DNA of 64,000 nucleotides from positions 7,747,311 to 7,811,310 of the forward strand of contig NZ_CP046401.1 of NCBI RefSeq assembly GCF_009762775.1. The letters run 5' to 3'. The notes below the pieces were generated by a model. The model had not been told where the DNA came from, did no database searches, and was given only the letters and a program-made list of their open reading frames with translations. This DNA comes from Maribellus comscasis. GTDB lineage: Bacteria; Bacteroidota; Bacteroidia; Bacteroidales; Prolixibacteraceae. The position numbers and the translations under genes are program-made. This document shows, piece after piece, positions 54,324-63,706 of the stretch. The stretch's first letter is position 1. The number at the start of each line of letters is the position of its first letter.

Positions 54324-54629
54324 CTATCGCTTTACTACTAATTTCCCGGTTAAAATTTCATCTTTGTATGTTATGCGCACCATATACACCCCGTCTTTCC
54401 AGCCCGAAGTATTGAGTTTGTATTCTTTTCCCTTTATTTTGGTTTTGGCCCCTTTTAACGTTTGGCTGTTATTATATATTTCCAGTTCCCATTCTTCGGT
54501 AATAAGTTCTTTTTCATCTGAAGATTCAATGGCTAATGTTACTTCACCTATGGAAGGGTTAGGCGAAATGGACAGACTTCTTGAATCATAAGCATTTATA
54601 AACGTACCAACATATGCCCCGTTCCACAT
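54324..54629 (-). pseudogene. Detached type IX secretion C-terminal sorting domain
   Basis: This frame encodes SISPNPSIGEVTL followed by a beta-sandwich and KDGVYMVRITYKDEILTGKLVVKR, a type A (Por) C-terminal sorting domain of about 75 residues. It has no signal peptide and its apparent start codon lies inside the preceding gene in another frame. If one G is restored in the G4 run (plus-strand C4 at 54617-54620), the upstream 431-residue secreted protein reads through into YVGTFINAYDSRSL and this domain. It is therefore the broken tail of the 54596-55891 gene. Phase variation, programmed frameshift or sequence error are alternatives. Confidence 0.8.
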
Positions 54630-55891
54630 GTATTTTCAGCATAAACAACCAACTGATAATTTCCGGAATTATAAAAAGCAATATCCAGTGTATGGCCATA
54701 GTTGTGCAATGAATTCCCATTTAAAGGGTTTAATGTCCAGTGATAATCACTATCGCTATATGTCATCAAAGAATTATATGGCTCTGTATTATAAGTCGCC
54801 CACTGATTATTCGGTGTGCTGGTTGGTCCTGAAATATATGAAATTACAGGCACGCCAGACCAGACACTCTTCTGAACGTCAGGAAACATATCTTGTGCAC
54901 AACCTGTAGATACGCTTGCTTTTATCCATCCGCTTCCATTTCCGGTAGAATAGAAAGTACACGGATTTATATGAGGATTAGGAATATTGATGTTTGAGCT
55001 GGATGTCCAGGTAACAGTATTGCCGGCAGAGACATTATTCAGCGTGAAACTGGTACCTCCTGAACAAACCTTTGTTGTTGACTCTAATATAGTCGGTCCG
55101 GTTGGCTGAGCGGTCACCGAAAGTTCCTTTATTCCTTTAACTGTTGTATTGGAGTATGGGCTGGTTATTTCTACTTTAACCTTGCCTTTTGCAACGCCTG
55201 GCGTTGTGTTTAAACCAGTAACTTCCCCTGTATAAGTATTTCCCGATGCACAGACGTAACTATTGATATCTGCCCAGTTATAGGTTGCATTATTTATGTC
55301 AAGAGTAGTGACATCCGTTGCACATCCTTTGGCAACACTAGTTGGTAAACTATCAATAATGAGCTCATAGTATTCCAAATTAGTGGTGTATTCTCCAAAT
55401 TCACATTCATAAGGATTATGTCGAACTAGCGGTCCAGATCCCCATTTAGAAATTACTTTAGATGTATTAATAGAATCAACAATCCCAGAATGAGAAGCTC
55501 CATAGTAATTTACTTTACCGTATTTCACAGGGCTATTTACCCTTTTATATGTTGCTCTTCCTCCATTAATTCCGTCCGTGTAATACTTTGCGGCATCATA
55601 ATCACTTAGTATTCTCACAGTATCCCCACCATCTGACAAATGCCACGCATAACCATGACAATTATAAGTATTAGTACAAGAACCAATAATTTCTGCAGAA
55701 TACCATTCATATGGAATAATAATAGAATCCACCCATAATGTATCTGCAGCTAATCGTATAGGAAGAGAAAATGTTTCTGGGAAATGTTCAACATTTACAG
55801 AATCTCCTGTTGGAGTGTATCGAATACTGCTTTGGCCAAAAGACCAAGAATAAATTATCATAAATAATATAGAAAATAAAATATGTTTCAT
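54596..55891 (-). CDS. Secreted Ig-like/PKD-type protein, truncated by frameshift
   Basis: 431 residues as it stands. A signal peptide (ending WSFGQ, about residue 20) is followed by a segment with NTYNCHGYAWHLSDGGD and SHSGIVDSINTSKVISKWGSGPL, which resembles a papain-like or CHAP-type Cys/His arrangement (Cys and His in NCHGYAWH, His in YGASHSG, then WG.GPLVRH). From about 200 onward Ser/Thr-rich repeats look like bacterial Ig/PKD domains. The frame ends prematurely at TGHMLVRL; the matching sorting domain lies in the next frame. Without it the protein would stay periplasmic instead of being exported by type IX secretion. The start overlaps the stop of the upstream lipoprotein by 4 bases. 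The peptidase suggestion is tentative. Confidence 0.72.
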   Translation of the reverse strand: MKHILFSILFMIIYSWSFGQSSIRYTPTGDSVNVEHFPETFSLPIRLAADTLWVDSIIIPYEWYSAEIIGSCTNTYNCHGYAWHLSDGGDTVRILSDYDAAKYYTDGINGGRATYKRVNSPVKYGKVNYYGASHSGIVDSINTSKVISKWGSGPLVRHNPYECEFGEYTTNLEYYELIIDSLPTSVAKGCATDVTTLDINNATYNWADINSYVCASGNTYTGEVTGLNTTPGVAKGKVKVEITSPYSNTTVKGIKELSVTAQPTGPTILESTTKVCSGGTSFTLNNVSAGNTVTWTSSSNINIPNPHINPCTFYSTGNGSGWIKASVSTGCAQDMFPDVQKSVWSGVPVISYISGPTSTPNNQWATYNTEPYNSLMTYSDSDYHWTLNPLNGNSLHNYGHTLDIAFYNSGNYQLVVYAENTCGTGHMLVRL

Positions 55892-56643
55892 TCTGATTTT
55901 GTTTTTAATTCGTTTATAAATTCAGTTGTCAAATTAAAAATTGAGGATTGAGCTTTTGCACCATCTTCCACATTTATAAAGAGGTTGCCATACTCCACCA
56001 AATTTTTTATAAGTATGCTTTGTTCCATACTATCCAGCAACGGTTGATACCCGTAAAAATACATCACCCGGCTCATGGCAAATGTGGGGCCTTCGATTGC
56101 AAACCATCCGATATCTCCTTTTCGAACTTCCTGTTTTATAAATAATTCGTCTAGCAGTGTTAATCGTTGTTCATCGGTAATATGTTTTAAATAAGCTTCC
56201 TGGGCCAGAAAGGTTTCGAGGCAATAAGTATAATATTTATAACCTCCAAAATGATATGGATCTAATTCCATATTATAGTTTACAGTATCAATCGATACAT
56301 ATTTGGCAATCAGGTACCCCACAGCATCAGTCCTTCCTTCAAGCTCAACAAACCATGAATATTTCTTTCTACACAAATCATACCCTTGTTGTAAACTGCT
56401 CGTGCCCGTCAGCATAATTATACTGGGAAAATTATACGAACCGGCTTCTACCAAATCTTCTGTACTCATACATGGCCAGAACTTATGAGGAATCTTCCCG
56501 GGCAAAGTATCGTTGTAAAAGCCCGTTGCATAAAATTCGCAGGAATCCAGCTCCGGTTCAGGTTCCGAGTCTAACAAGGGAGTATCGTTATTACATGAGA
56601 TTATCGAAACAATCAAAAACAAAACTATTATATATGGTCTCAT
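55888..56643 (-). CDS. Uncharacterised lipoprotein, intact copy of a duplicated family
   Basis: 251 residues with a lipoprotein signal ending VSIISCNND. The body is helical with CMSTEDLVEAGSYNFPSIIML, QQGYDLCRKKYSWFVELEGR and a C-terminal helix pair (FNLTTEFINELK). I do not recognise a named domain. A degraded relative lies immediately upstream (56648-57373), sharing the MST.DLV, QxGYD, ELE.R.DA and EYG segments in the same order. It overlaps the type IX secreted gene by 4 bases, so the two are co-translated and may work together at the cell surface. Function unknown. Confidence 0.78.
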   Translation of the reverse strand: MRPYIIVLFLIVSIISCNNDTPLLDSEPEPELDSCEFYATGFYNDTLPGKIPHKFWPCMSTEDLVEAGSYNFPSIIMLTGTSSLQQGYDLCRKKYSWFVELEGRTDAVGYLIAKYVSIDTVNYNMELDPYHFGGYKYYTYCLETFLAQEAYLKHITDEQRLTLLDELFIKQEVRKGDIGWFAIEGPTFAMSRVMYFYGYQPLLDSMEQSILIKNLVEYGNLFINVEDGAKAQSSIFNLTTEFINELKTKSE

Positions 56644-56647
56644 AACA

Positions 56648-57373
56648 TTATTTTATAAATAATTCGATAGCTGTACAATGTATTCGGTCGAGTAATTCCT
56701 TATTGGCAGAGTTCCCCCTTTTGTTAAAAGTCGTTATTTCCGAAAAGTTACTGACCAGTGAACCGTATTCATCATATTTTTAAAATTCAAGAGTTCTGGA
56801 CAAAATCAAACAAAGGTGGCAATTCCGTAATACGAATATTTGTCAAAAGCCTCCGACTTTGTTTATAAACAGAAGACACTTTTCGTACTAAAGGTACTAA
56901 ATTCTCATCTTCCATATTTTCCAAAACATTTGTTTGAGACAATAACATTTCTATATAAGTAAATTCAAAACAAATCATACCTTGTTTTACCAGAGTTTTA
57001 TATTGGTAAATATCCTCAGGCATCATTTTCTCATATATCTTTAATAGTTCTATTCCTGCATCTTTTCTGTTTTCCAATTCTCTAAATCCATTAAATACGG
57101 ATTTTAAATAATCATAACCGGCCTGATTGTTATCGCGACTGGTAATTAAAATCCACCAGGGATAAGCGAGGCAGGTTTTAACCAGATTTCCGGTTGTCAT
57201 TTCCGTTAAAATATCGCCCGAAATATTAAAGGCGTTAAGTCTTTCTGAGAACGAATTGAGCTGATTCCATTCTTCTGTCCCCGGATGAACCGGATAATTC
57301 CATGTTACTTCTTCTGTTTGTGCAAATGAAATAAATGGAACAAAAAAATTAAAGTAATAAATTTAAAATTCAT
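56648..57373 (-). pseudogene. Degraded paralogue of the adjacent lipoprotein
   Basis: Three frame segments line up with the intact neighbour. From ATG 57373 a signal peptide begins MNFKFITLIF but runs out of frame at a T7 run (plus-strand A7, 57342-57348). In the shifted frame it continues FVPFISFAQTEEVTWNYPVHPG and then the main body EMTTGNLVKTCLAYPWWILI, NNQAGYDYLK, FRELENRKDAG, up to a stop at 56787. Beyond that stop, in a third frame, DEYGSLVSNFSEITTF to ELFIK (ending TAA at 56648-56650) matches the C-terminal part of the neighbour. At least two frame disruptions are present. The surviving 137-codon piece 56787-57200 is unlikely to be functional. Confidence 0.72.
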
Positions 57374-58044
57374 AATTTTTTTGTTTAGTAATTGTTGGTT
57401 TTAATTAAAACTTAGGCTATAAAAAATTAGTGAAGCTTTTCTTCATATTCTGGGCAACCATGGTTACCGGGCGTGAGAGCGATAAAGAACGGGGCTGTTT
57501 GGAAGAACAGGCATTTCGGCCTCGTTGCAGCCAGGAAATGTTTTAAAAGATTTGGTTTACGGGGCATGTTTCATTTTTAGGTTTTTTTATGGTTACAAAT
57601 TTCAGATGAGTTTAATTACCAAAAGGTTGTGTTAAGAAGCAGGGCAGGGAATATTCATGCCTTCCGGCGTGTAAATAAAAGTTTTTTGAGTGGCGGGTCC
57701 CAGTTTTTTAGTTTTATAAGTTTGTGAATTTCAGGTTCGTTTTTGTAAGTACATTCCACAAAATCCGGAAAAGTAACCTGGTAAACAATATGTTTCGTAA
57801 CACAAAGCTGAAACTTACCTTTCCCAAAGGTTAGGATTTTTTGACATTTACAAACCACGCGAAGAAACCGCGCATGAGCAGAGCCATGCTTTCAGATTTT
57901 AAAGAAACTGAAAGATACGTCCGACTTCGAAGCTTTGAAAAATCTTTTGTGTATTTGAACTGTTGAGGTAAATCAAAAAACGAAAACCAATGGAGATTTT
58001 TTATTAAAAAAATATATAAGTAATTTATTCTGAGACAACTGCTT
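57374..58044. other. 671-base gap with a GC-rich patch, no convincing gene
   Basis: The segment 57440-57560 is clearly richer in G and C than its surroundings and contains a 28-codon plus-strand frame (57460-57546, MVTGRESDKERGCLEEQAF...), but the minus strand is also open there, so a conserved non-coding repeat is as likely as a peptide. A 67-codon minus-strand frame at 57655-57858 and a 30-codon frame near 57873 lack start context and family resemblance. The region looks like remnants next to the decayed accessory genes. Confidence 0.4.
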
Positions 58045-58422
58045 TTATTTTACTGCAATAGTTTCAATTTCAATAAGTACATTCAGCGGCAACTCTTTTA
58101 CCGCAAATGCTGCCCGGGCTGGTTGATTCTCAGTATAAAACTGTCCGTATACCTCATTCATGTCTTTAAAGTCTTCCATATTTGCCAAAAGACAGGTCGA
58201 TTTCACAACGTCTTTATATGAATATCCGGCAGCTTCCAAAATGGCTCCAATATTCTTTAATACCTGAACTGTTTGTTCCTTAATACCACCATAAGCAACC
58301 TTCATTGTTTCAGGGTCTAATGGAATCTGTCCTGAAATATATAGTGTATCCCCCACTTCAACAGCCTGGCTGTATGGCCCAATCGCTTTCGGAGCATTCG
58401 AGGTTTCAATAACTTTTTTCAT
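58045..58422 (-). CDS. ridA: RidA-family 2-iminopropanoate deaminase
   Basis: 125 residues, full length for RidA/YjgF/UK114. [29 protein letters not shown] at the N-terminus, conserved Arg in QPARAAFAV and the C-terminal [16 protein letters not shown] are all present. It hydrolyses reactive enamine/imine intermediates of PLP enzymes to 2-oxoacids and ammonia in the cytoplasm, forming a trimer. It starts 11 bases after the lptD stop, probably in the same transcript. Confidence 0.96.
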   Translation of the reverse strand: MKKVIETSNAPKAIGPYSQAVEVGDTLYISGQIPLDPETMKVAYGGIKEQTVQVLKNIGAILEAAGYSYKDVVKSTCLLANMEDFKDMNEVYGQFYTENQPARAAFAVKELPLNVLIEIETIAVK

Positions 58423-58433
58423 CTTTTGTATTA

Positions 58434-61067
58434 TTAATAATTATCGAAATAACTTCTGTTTTTTGTCAGTTTTAAATCTTTTAACAACGAAGATCTTGCA
58501 TTAATTGTAAAACTGTAACTCCGTCTCTGACCAAAAGGAATAAAATTAAACACCATTTGCCAGCAATGCAAATCACGTGTGATATTAAAAGTAGTAAATG
58601 AAAACTCCCGGGCCATAATATCAAAATTTGTTGTCATACTCATACGCCACTTTTCCGTGAGGTTTAGGTTTCCCCTGAACCCCAGAGTCTGAGTAACAAT
58701 ATTATCTCCTCCTAAATAACTAGGGCCACGGTAATTAATGCTATAATCAATATTAAAATCCCAGGGCACGTTAAAATCGGCATAATTTGAATAATCACCG
58801 GGCAATATATTTTCCTCTTCAATAGCTTCCTTATTGGCCTGAGCCTGCTCTACTCCTTTTTTCGATTTAAATTGCAAACCAAATGAAAGGTTGGCCTGGG
58901 TAAATCTTCCGAATTTCGAAAAACCTTTCTTTTCACTCCAGGCGTATTTATTTACTCTTCCATCTTCATCAAGAATATATGGATCGAGCGTTGTTCCTGC
59001 ATTTACACTAACGCCGGCAATAGTTGTCCTGGCCCGAATAGCTATAGGCGACAGGTTAAACGAATCGGCAACCAGATTGTAGGATGTACTAAAACTTAAA
59101 TTATCAATCAATTTTACTTTTCTAAACTTCTGCTCTTCATCCGACTTCGTTGTATCTTTCACATCCAGAACCTTCATCTCCAAACTGTTGTTTAAAGAAA
59201 AAGAAACAGCACCTGAAGCTCCCTGGCTTGGAGAACCTCCGTAAATTCCACCATAGTTTACATCGTAATATCTTATTGTTCCGGCAGAATCGACTTGAAC
59301 AGGCTGATAATAACCAAATTTTTCCTGCCCAAAATCGGGAGTATAACTAAAACTAACAGAGGGAGTCATTTTATGCCGGATAGCCTGCACCTTCGAGTCT
59401 GGATTTAAGGGCGAAAACATCCCGTAAATATTTGTTGAGGCACTCACGCTGTAAGAATAATCATAAACCCTGTTCAATCCGGTTAATGTATCTATTCTAA
59501 CTGTATTTGCAAATACGGAAGGATTATCGAAATCGCCGTCGGGAACATAGGTATAGTTCATTTTCTTAAAATACCACTTTTCATTATAGCTAAAACTCGG
59601 GCTAAAATTGACATAGTTAAACAAATTAAAACTGGGCAATGAAATTGGAAGGTTGTGCTTTATCCCATTTTTCCAGTCTTTTGTAAAAGATGAACTCATG
59701 ACCTCCCATTCTTTTGCATTCTGAAGCGCATTTCTGAGATTACCGGAATAATTGACTCCAAACTTCTCATACCACCGTACCGGACCCGCCCGGTTTTTTT
59801 TCCTAAAAGGATATACTTTGGCCATACTAAAAGTCATCTCTGGTAATGTGAGAGAAATGGTGGAATCGGTAGAATTTTGCGAGTGCCTCAAGTTTACCGA
59901 CATATTAAACGGTGTATTTTCAAACTTTTTGGTATATGAAACACTCGACTGTTTTTGCGTACGCAAGTAGGTATCAGCGGTTAACGAATTTTGCTTATCG
60001 TATCCGCTGGTCGAAAAATTTACACTGGCTGAAAATGTCTGGTTCGGATTTGCTTTTGCATCCTGCGAATGTCGCCATGAAATAGCAAATTGATTTGATT
60101 TGCCATACGTGTCGGTTCCTTTTTCGCCTGTCGTATTTACATTATATTTAAAATCGAAATTTCCGTTAAACTTGTATCGTTTTCTGTAGTTGGTATTTAA
60201 TTTTCCAGCCCATGAGCCTTTTGAATAAATATCTCCACGCAAGGCCAAATCGAAATATTGCCCGGCAGCCCAATAATAACCACCATCGCGAAGATAAAAT
60301 CCACGATTGGCTTCCTCCCCGTATGCAGGAACAATAATTCCCGATGAATAAGTTGGTGTGCTTGGAAAATATCCAAAAGGAAGAAAGGGAAAATAAATTG
60401 GAAAATCTTCCAAAACCATATATGCGGGTCCCGTTATAATTTTGTTATTGGAAATAACTTTTGCTTTTGAAAGATGCAAATAGAAGTGCGGGTGCTCGGC
60501 ATCGCAGGTTGTATATTTTCCGTCAGTTGCAAGAAATGCGTCATCCGATATCTTCTTGGTTCGTTCACTGTGAAAATAACCTTCTCCCTGCTCGGTAACA
60601 ACCTCGGTAATTATTCCTTTTTTCGTTTCGAAATTATATCTCAGGGTTTTCGACTCAAATTCTTCATCTCCATCTTTAAAAACCGGTTTCTGAATAAGAG
60701 TTTCAGTTGAATCCAGAAGTCCTTCGGCATAAACCTCTTTGGTTTCCAAATCGAGTTCAATATAATAGGCCGTTAATTCAATTTGCTGATAAGTAACATG
60801 AGCATTGTTGTACATAAATACTTTTTGCCCGTCGAAGGATACAATTATAGAATCTTCTGCGTTATAATCAATGGGTGCTTCAATTACAGGAGGTACAATT
60901 GAGTCAATCTCAACTGTATCTACAGCTAAAGTATCCTGCACGGGAGTTTCGGAGAAAGTTGTGTCTTGCTGATTTGAATTTATTATACGAACATTTTTAT
61001 CTGTTTCCTGGCCAAAAACAAATAGTGACAAGAGTATGAAAAGATATGTTAAACCTATTTTGTACAA
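58434..61067 (-). CDS. lptD: LPS assembly outer-membrane protein LptD (Bacteroidetes type)
   Basis: About 877 residues. An N-terminal OstA-like beta-jellyroll ([34 protein letters not shown], then [20 protein letters not shown]) is followed by the LptD barrel with [23 protein letters not shown] and many aromatic strands. It inserts lipopolysaccharide into the outer leaflet with LptE. No ATG exists near the N-terminus. TTG at 61112 lies inside a TATTTTTG -7 box, so TTG at 61067, which gives a direct signal peptide ([18 protein letters not shown]), is preferred. The start therefore remains somewhat uncertain. Divergent from the amidase gene. Confidence 0.9.
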   Translation of the reverse strand: MYKIGLTYLFILLSLFVFGQETDKNVRIINSNQQDTTFSETPVQDTLAVDTVEIDSIVPPVIEAPIDYNAEDSIIVSFDGQKVFMYNNAHVTYQQIELTAYYIELDLETKEVYAEGLLDSTETLIQKPVFKDGDEEFESKTLRYNFETKKGIITEVVTEQGEGYFHSERTKKISDDAFLATDGKYTTCDAEHPHFYLHLSKAKVISNNKIITGPAYMVLEDFPIYFPFLPFGYFPSTPTYSSGIIVPAYGEEANRGFYLRDGGYYWAAGQYFDLALRGDIYSKGSWAGKLNTNYRKRYKFNGNFDFKYNVNTTGEKGTDTYGKSNQFAISWRHSQDAKANPNQTFSASVNFSTSGYDKQNSLTADTYLRTQKQSSVSYTKKFENTPFNMSVNLRHSQNSTDSTISLTLPEMTFSMAKVYPFRKKNRAGPVRWYEKFGVNYSGNLRNALQNAKEWEVMSSSFTKDWKNGIKHNLPISLPSFNLFNYVNFSPSFSYNEKWYFKKMNYTYVPDGDFDNPSVFANTVRIDTLTGLNRVYDYSYSVSASTNIYGMFSPLNPDSKVQAIRHKMTPSVSFSYTPDFGQEKFGYYQPVQVDSAGTIRYYDVNYGGIYGGSPSQGASGAVSFSLNNSLEMKVLDVKDTTKSDEEQKFRKVKLIDNLSFSTSYNLVADSFNLSPIAIRARTTIAGVSVNAGTTLDPYILDEDGRVNKYAWSEKKGFSKFGRFTQANLSFGLQFKSKKGVEQAQANKEAIEEENILPGDYSNYADFNVPWDFNIDYSINYRGPSYLGGDNIVTQTLGFRGNLNLTEKWRMSMTTNFDIMAREFSFTTFNITRDLHCWQMVFNFIPFGQRRSYSFTINARSSLLKDLKLTKNRSYFDNY

Positions 61068-61109
61068 ATTGTTTTCTGAATTAAAACCTTTATTACCCGG
61101 CTTGCCGTG

Positions 61110-61117
61110 CAAAAATA
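61110..61117 (-). promoter_or_regulatory. -7 box of lptD
   Basis: Minus-strand TATTTTTG, with TTTG upstream at a short 15-base spacing. It overlaps the outermost possible TTG start of lptD and argues for the inner start at 61067. Confidence 0.4.
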
Positions 61118-61170
61118 AAAATAAGGGTTATACAAAAGCCCTAATAAATGCAAAATAATTCTAATATTTC

Positions 61171-61178
61171 TATTTTTG
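61171..61178 (+). promoter_or_regulatory. -7 box of the amidase gene
   Basis: TATTTTTG, an exact TAnnTTTG match, 21 bases before the ATG at 61199. It rules out the in-frame ATG at 61148. No clear TTTG at -33. Confidence 0.45.
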
Positions 61179-61198
61179 TTACCGAAATGAATTTTGTT

Positions 61199-62326
61199 AT
61201 GAAACAAAGCTTATTCATATTTCTTATCATTTTTTCTTATTTGTCGCCGAAGTGCGCTGAAATACAGGGGAAAAACCCTACCCCATCTTTTCAGGATGAA
61301 TCAAAAGTTTCAATAGTTGTTATTGATGCAGGACATGGAGGAAAAGATCCGGGGGCAGTTGTAGGTACAGCCCGCGAAAAAGATATTGTTTTGGATATCT
61401 CATTAAAACTCGGAGCCTATATCAAAGGCAGTTTCCCTGGTACCAAAGTAATTTATACGCGAGATAAAGACATTTTTGTTCCATTGTACCGGCGTGCCGA
61501 AATTGCAAACCGGAGCGATGCCGACCTGTTTATCTCCATCCATGCCAACTATGTATCAGCAAGGTCGGTCCAGGGAGCCGAAACTTTTGTTCTCGGACAA
61601 CACCGAAGTGAGGATAACCTGGAGGTAGCAAAAAAGGAAAATTCGGTGATTTTACTCGAAGACAACTATTCAACCACTTACGAAGACTTTGATCCCAACT
61701 CTTCAGAATCCTACATTATGTTTGAAATGATTCAGGATGAATACCTTGAACAGAGCGTTATGCTGGCATCTGTTATCCAGGATCAATTTCGCGAAGTAGC
61801 CAAAAGATATGACAGAAGTGTTAAACAAGCCGGTTTTTTGGTTTTAAGAGAAACTACAATGCCAAGCGTTCTTGTCGAAGCTGGTTTTCTAAGCCATCAA
61901 TCGGAAAGAAATTACCTTTTAAGTGAATCAGGACGTGACAATATTGCAAACTCAATTTTTAAAGCTTTTAAAGAATACAAACGACGAATAGAGGAAAAAA
62001 GTAGCTTCAATCTGGTTACCAACCCGGAAGAAAAACCAGTGGTTCACAACGAAAAGAAAGAAAATTCAAATACGGCTTCGAACTCCTATTATTCGGTTCA
62101 GGTTGCAGCGACGAGAAGATCTCTCGATACAAAACCTTCAAACTTTAATGGTGAGAAAAATATTTTTAAAATAAACACCGGAAAAATTCACAAATATTAC
62201 TCAGGAAAATTTGAATCATACGACGACGCGGTAGCGGAGAGAAAAAGGCTGCAAGGCAAATTCAAAGATGCATTTATAGTGGTTTTTGAAGACGATAAGT
62301 TGGTTTCCGTTAAAAAGATTCAGTGA
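61199..62326 (+). CDS. N-acetylmuramoyl-L-alanine amidase (Amidase_3) with SPOR-like tail
   Basis: 375 residues from the ATG at 61199. Signal peptide to about residue 24. The zinc amidase core has VIDAGHGGKDPGA (His46), Glu60 in REKDIVLD, His115 in ISIHANY and the catalytic Glu in VLVEAGFLS. A long inserted helix region (about 130-190) is typical of regulated AmiC-like enzymes. The C-terminal 80 residues (YYSVQVAATRRSLD to FIVVFEDDKL) form a SPOR-like fold that binds denuded glycan strands at the septum. It cleaves the amide between MurNAc and peptide during cell separation. The MCE gene follows 117 bases later. Confidence 0.93.
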   Translation: MKQSLFIFLIIFSYLSPKCAEIQGKNPTPSFQDESKVSIVVIDAGHGGKDPGAVVGTAREKDIVLDISLKLGAYIKGSFPGTKVIYTRDKDIFVPLYRRAEIANRSDADLFISIHANYVSARSVQGAETFVLGQHRSEDNLEVAKKENSVILLEDNYSTTYEDFDPNSSESYIMFEMIQDEYLEQSVMLASVIQDQFREVAKRYDRSVKQAGFLVLRETTMPSVLVEAGFLSHQSERNYLLSESGRDNIANSIFKAFKEYKRRIEEKSSFNLVTNPEEKPVVHNEKKENSNTASNSYYSVQVAATRRSLDTKPSNFNGEKNIFKINTGKIHKYYSGKFESYDDAVAERKRLQGKFKDAFIVVFEDDKLVSVKKIQ

Positions 62327-62443
62327 AAAATGCAATTCCTGTTCTAAATCCCTAATTTTACATTATCGAAAATTGGTAAGCTGATCAAAAAAAACTAAAA
62401 TAAAATTTGGAGTGACACATTTTATTGTTGAAAAAATACACGC

Positions 62444-63706
62444 ATGAAAATAAAGATTTCGAAATACGCGCGATTAGGCATTTTAATTGTTACATCGATA
62501 ACCATATTGATTTGGGGGCTAAGCTACCTGAAGGGGAACGATATATTTAAACAAAACAAATACTACCATGTAATCTACGAACGTATTGACGGACTCGATG
62601 TCTCAAACAAAGTTACATTAAACGGATACCAGGTGGGGCAAGTCAAAGAAATTTCATTTACTCCCGACAACAGTGGAAAACTTATAGTAACCTTAATGAT
62701 AGATGCCGATTTCAGAATTCCTGTAAATTCAGTTGCCCAAATTATTAGCGCCGATATAATGGGAACACGATCGGTTAAATTAGTTCTAAGCAAAGAGACC
62801 GAAATTTATTCATCAAATGATACTATTCCGGGTGCTGTTGAAGCTGACTTAAAAGAACAGGTTAGCATGCAGGTACTTCCGATTAAAAATAAAGCAGAAG
62901 AGTTGCTTGGCACCCTTGATTCGGCAATAACAGTGCTAACAGTGATTTTTAACGAAGATGCCAGGCAAAATCTTTCTGAAAGTTTTGAGAACATCAACCA
63001 AACCATCGAAAATCTTGAAAAAACCACAGCCGATTTAAATGAAATTGTTTCCACTGAAAAAGGAAGTATTCAAAGGATAATTGTAAATGTCGATGAAGTT
63101 ACAACGGCATTTAAAGAAAATACGGGAGAACTTGAAAAAACAATCCAAAACCTGTCCGCATTTAGCGATACGCTCGCACAGGTTTCCGTTTCTCCTGTTT
63201 TAACCAACCTGCAAAATGCTTCAAACCAACTTTTAGCCACTATCGAAAAATTAAACAGCGACGATAATTCCGCCGGACTTTTACTAAACGACGATGAACT
63301 TTATTATTCCATAAACACCCTCTCCGAAGACTTGAGTTCACTGATCAGTGATATTCAAGCCAACCCAAAAAGATATCTTCACTTTTCTGCGCTGGATTTA
63401 GGCAAAGAAGTGTATATTACCGCAGCCGGAGATGCTGCGTCAAAAAATATTATTTTTAAAGTACACCTGATATCAACTGAAAATCAGATTCCGTTAAATT
63501 CAAAAATATTTGACGGACTGGAAACCGAGGTCGAGGAATATTCAACAAGTGGTGCTTATTCTTACCTCACAGGTGCAACCAATTCTTACAATGAAATCAT
63601 CGGGTTACAAAAAAAAGTAAAGAAAAATTTTCCGGATGCAACTGTTGTTGCATTTAAAAACGGACGGTTAATAAAATTAAAAAAAGCACTAAAATCATTA
63701 CAGTAA
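62444..63706 (+). CDS. MCE/MlaD-family protein with C-terminal SPOR-like domain
   Basis: 420 residues. One N-terminal membrane anchor (ARLGILIVTSITILIWGLSYL, about 10-30) and a single MCE domain (YHVIYERIDGLDVSNKVTLNGYQVGQVKEI, about 42-72, up to DIMGTRSVKLVL). A coiled-coil/helical stretch covers about 150-300 (QNLSESFENINQTIENLEKT). The last 110 residues (IIFKVHLISTENQIPLN, GAYSYLTGATNSYNEI, FPDATVVAFKNGRLIKL) look like a SPOR domain, with the FKVHL, Y.Y..G and DA.VVAF.NG blocks also found in the amidase upstream. MCE proteins shuttle phospholipids between the membranes; a SPOR tail would place this one at peptidoglycan or the septum. Usual Bacteroidetes MlaD proteins are about 300 residues. 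Confidence 0.88.
   Translation: MKIKISKYARLGILIVTSITILIWGLSYLKGNDIFKQNKYYHVIYERIDGLDVSNKVTLNGYQVGQVKEISFTPDNSGKLIVTLMIDADFRIPVNSVAQIISADIMGTRSVKLVLSKETEIYSSNDTIPGAVEADLKEQVSMQVLPIKNKAEELLGTLDSAITVLTVIFNEDARQNLSESFENINQTIENLEKTTADLNEIVSTEKGSIQRIIVNVDEVTTAFKENTGELEKTIQNLSAFSDTLAQVSVSPVLTNLQNASNQLLATIEKLNSDDNSAGLLLNDDELYYSINTLSEDLSSLISDIQANPKRYLHFSALDLGKEVYITAAGDAASKNIIFKVHLISTENQIPLNSKIFDGLETEVEEYSTSGAYSYLTGATNSYNEIIGLQKKVKKNFPDATVVAFKNGRLIKLKKALKSLQ

Noticed and set aside
57655..57858. 67-codon minus-strand frame with several Lys and Cys residues
   Set aside because: No start-site context, no recognisable family, and it lies in a gap with pseudogene remnants. Too short to support as a gene.
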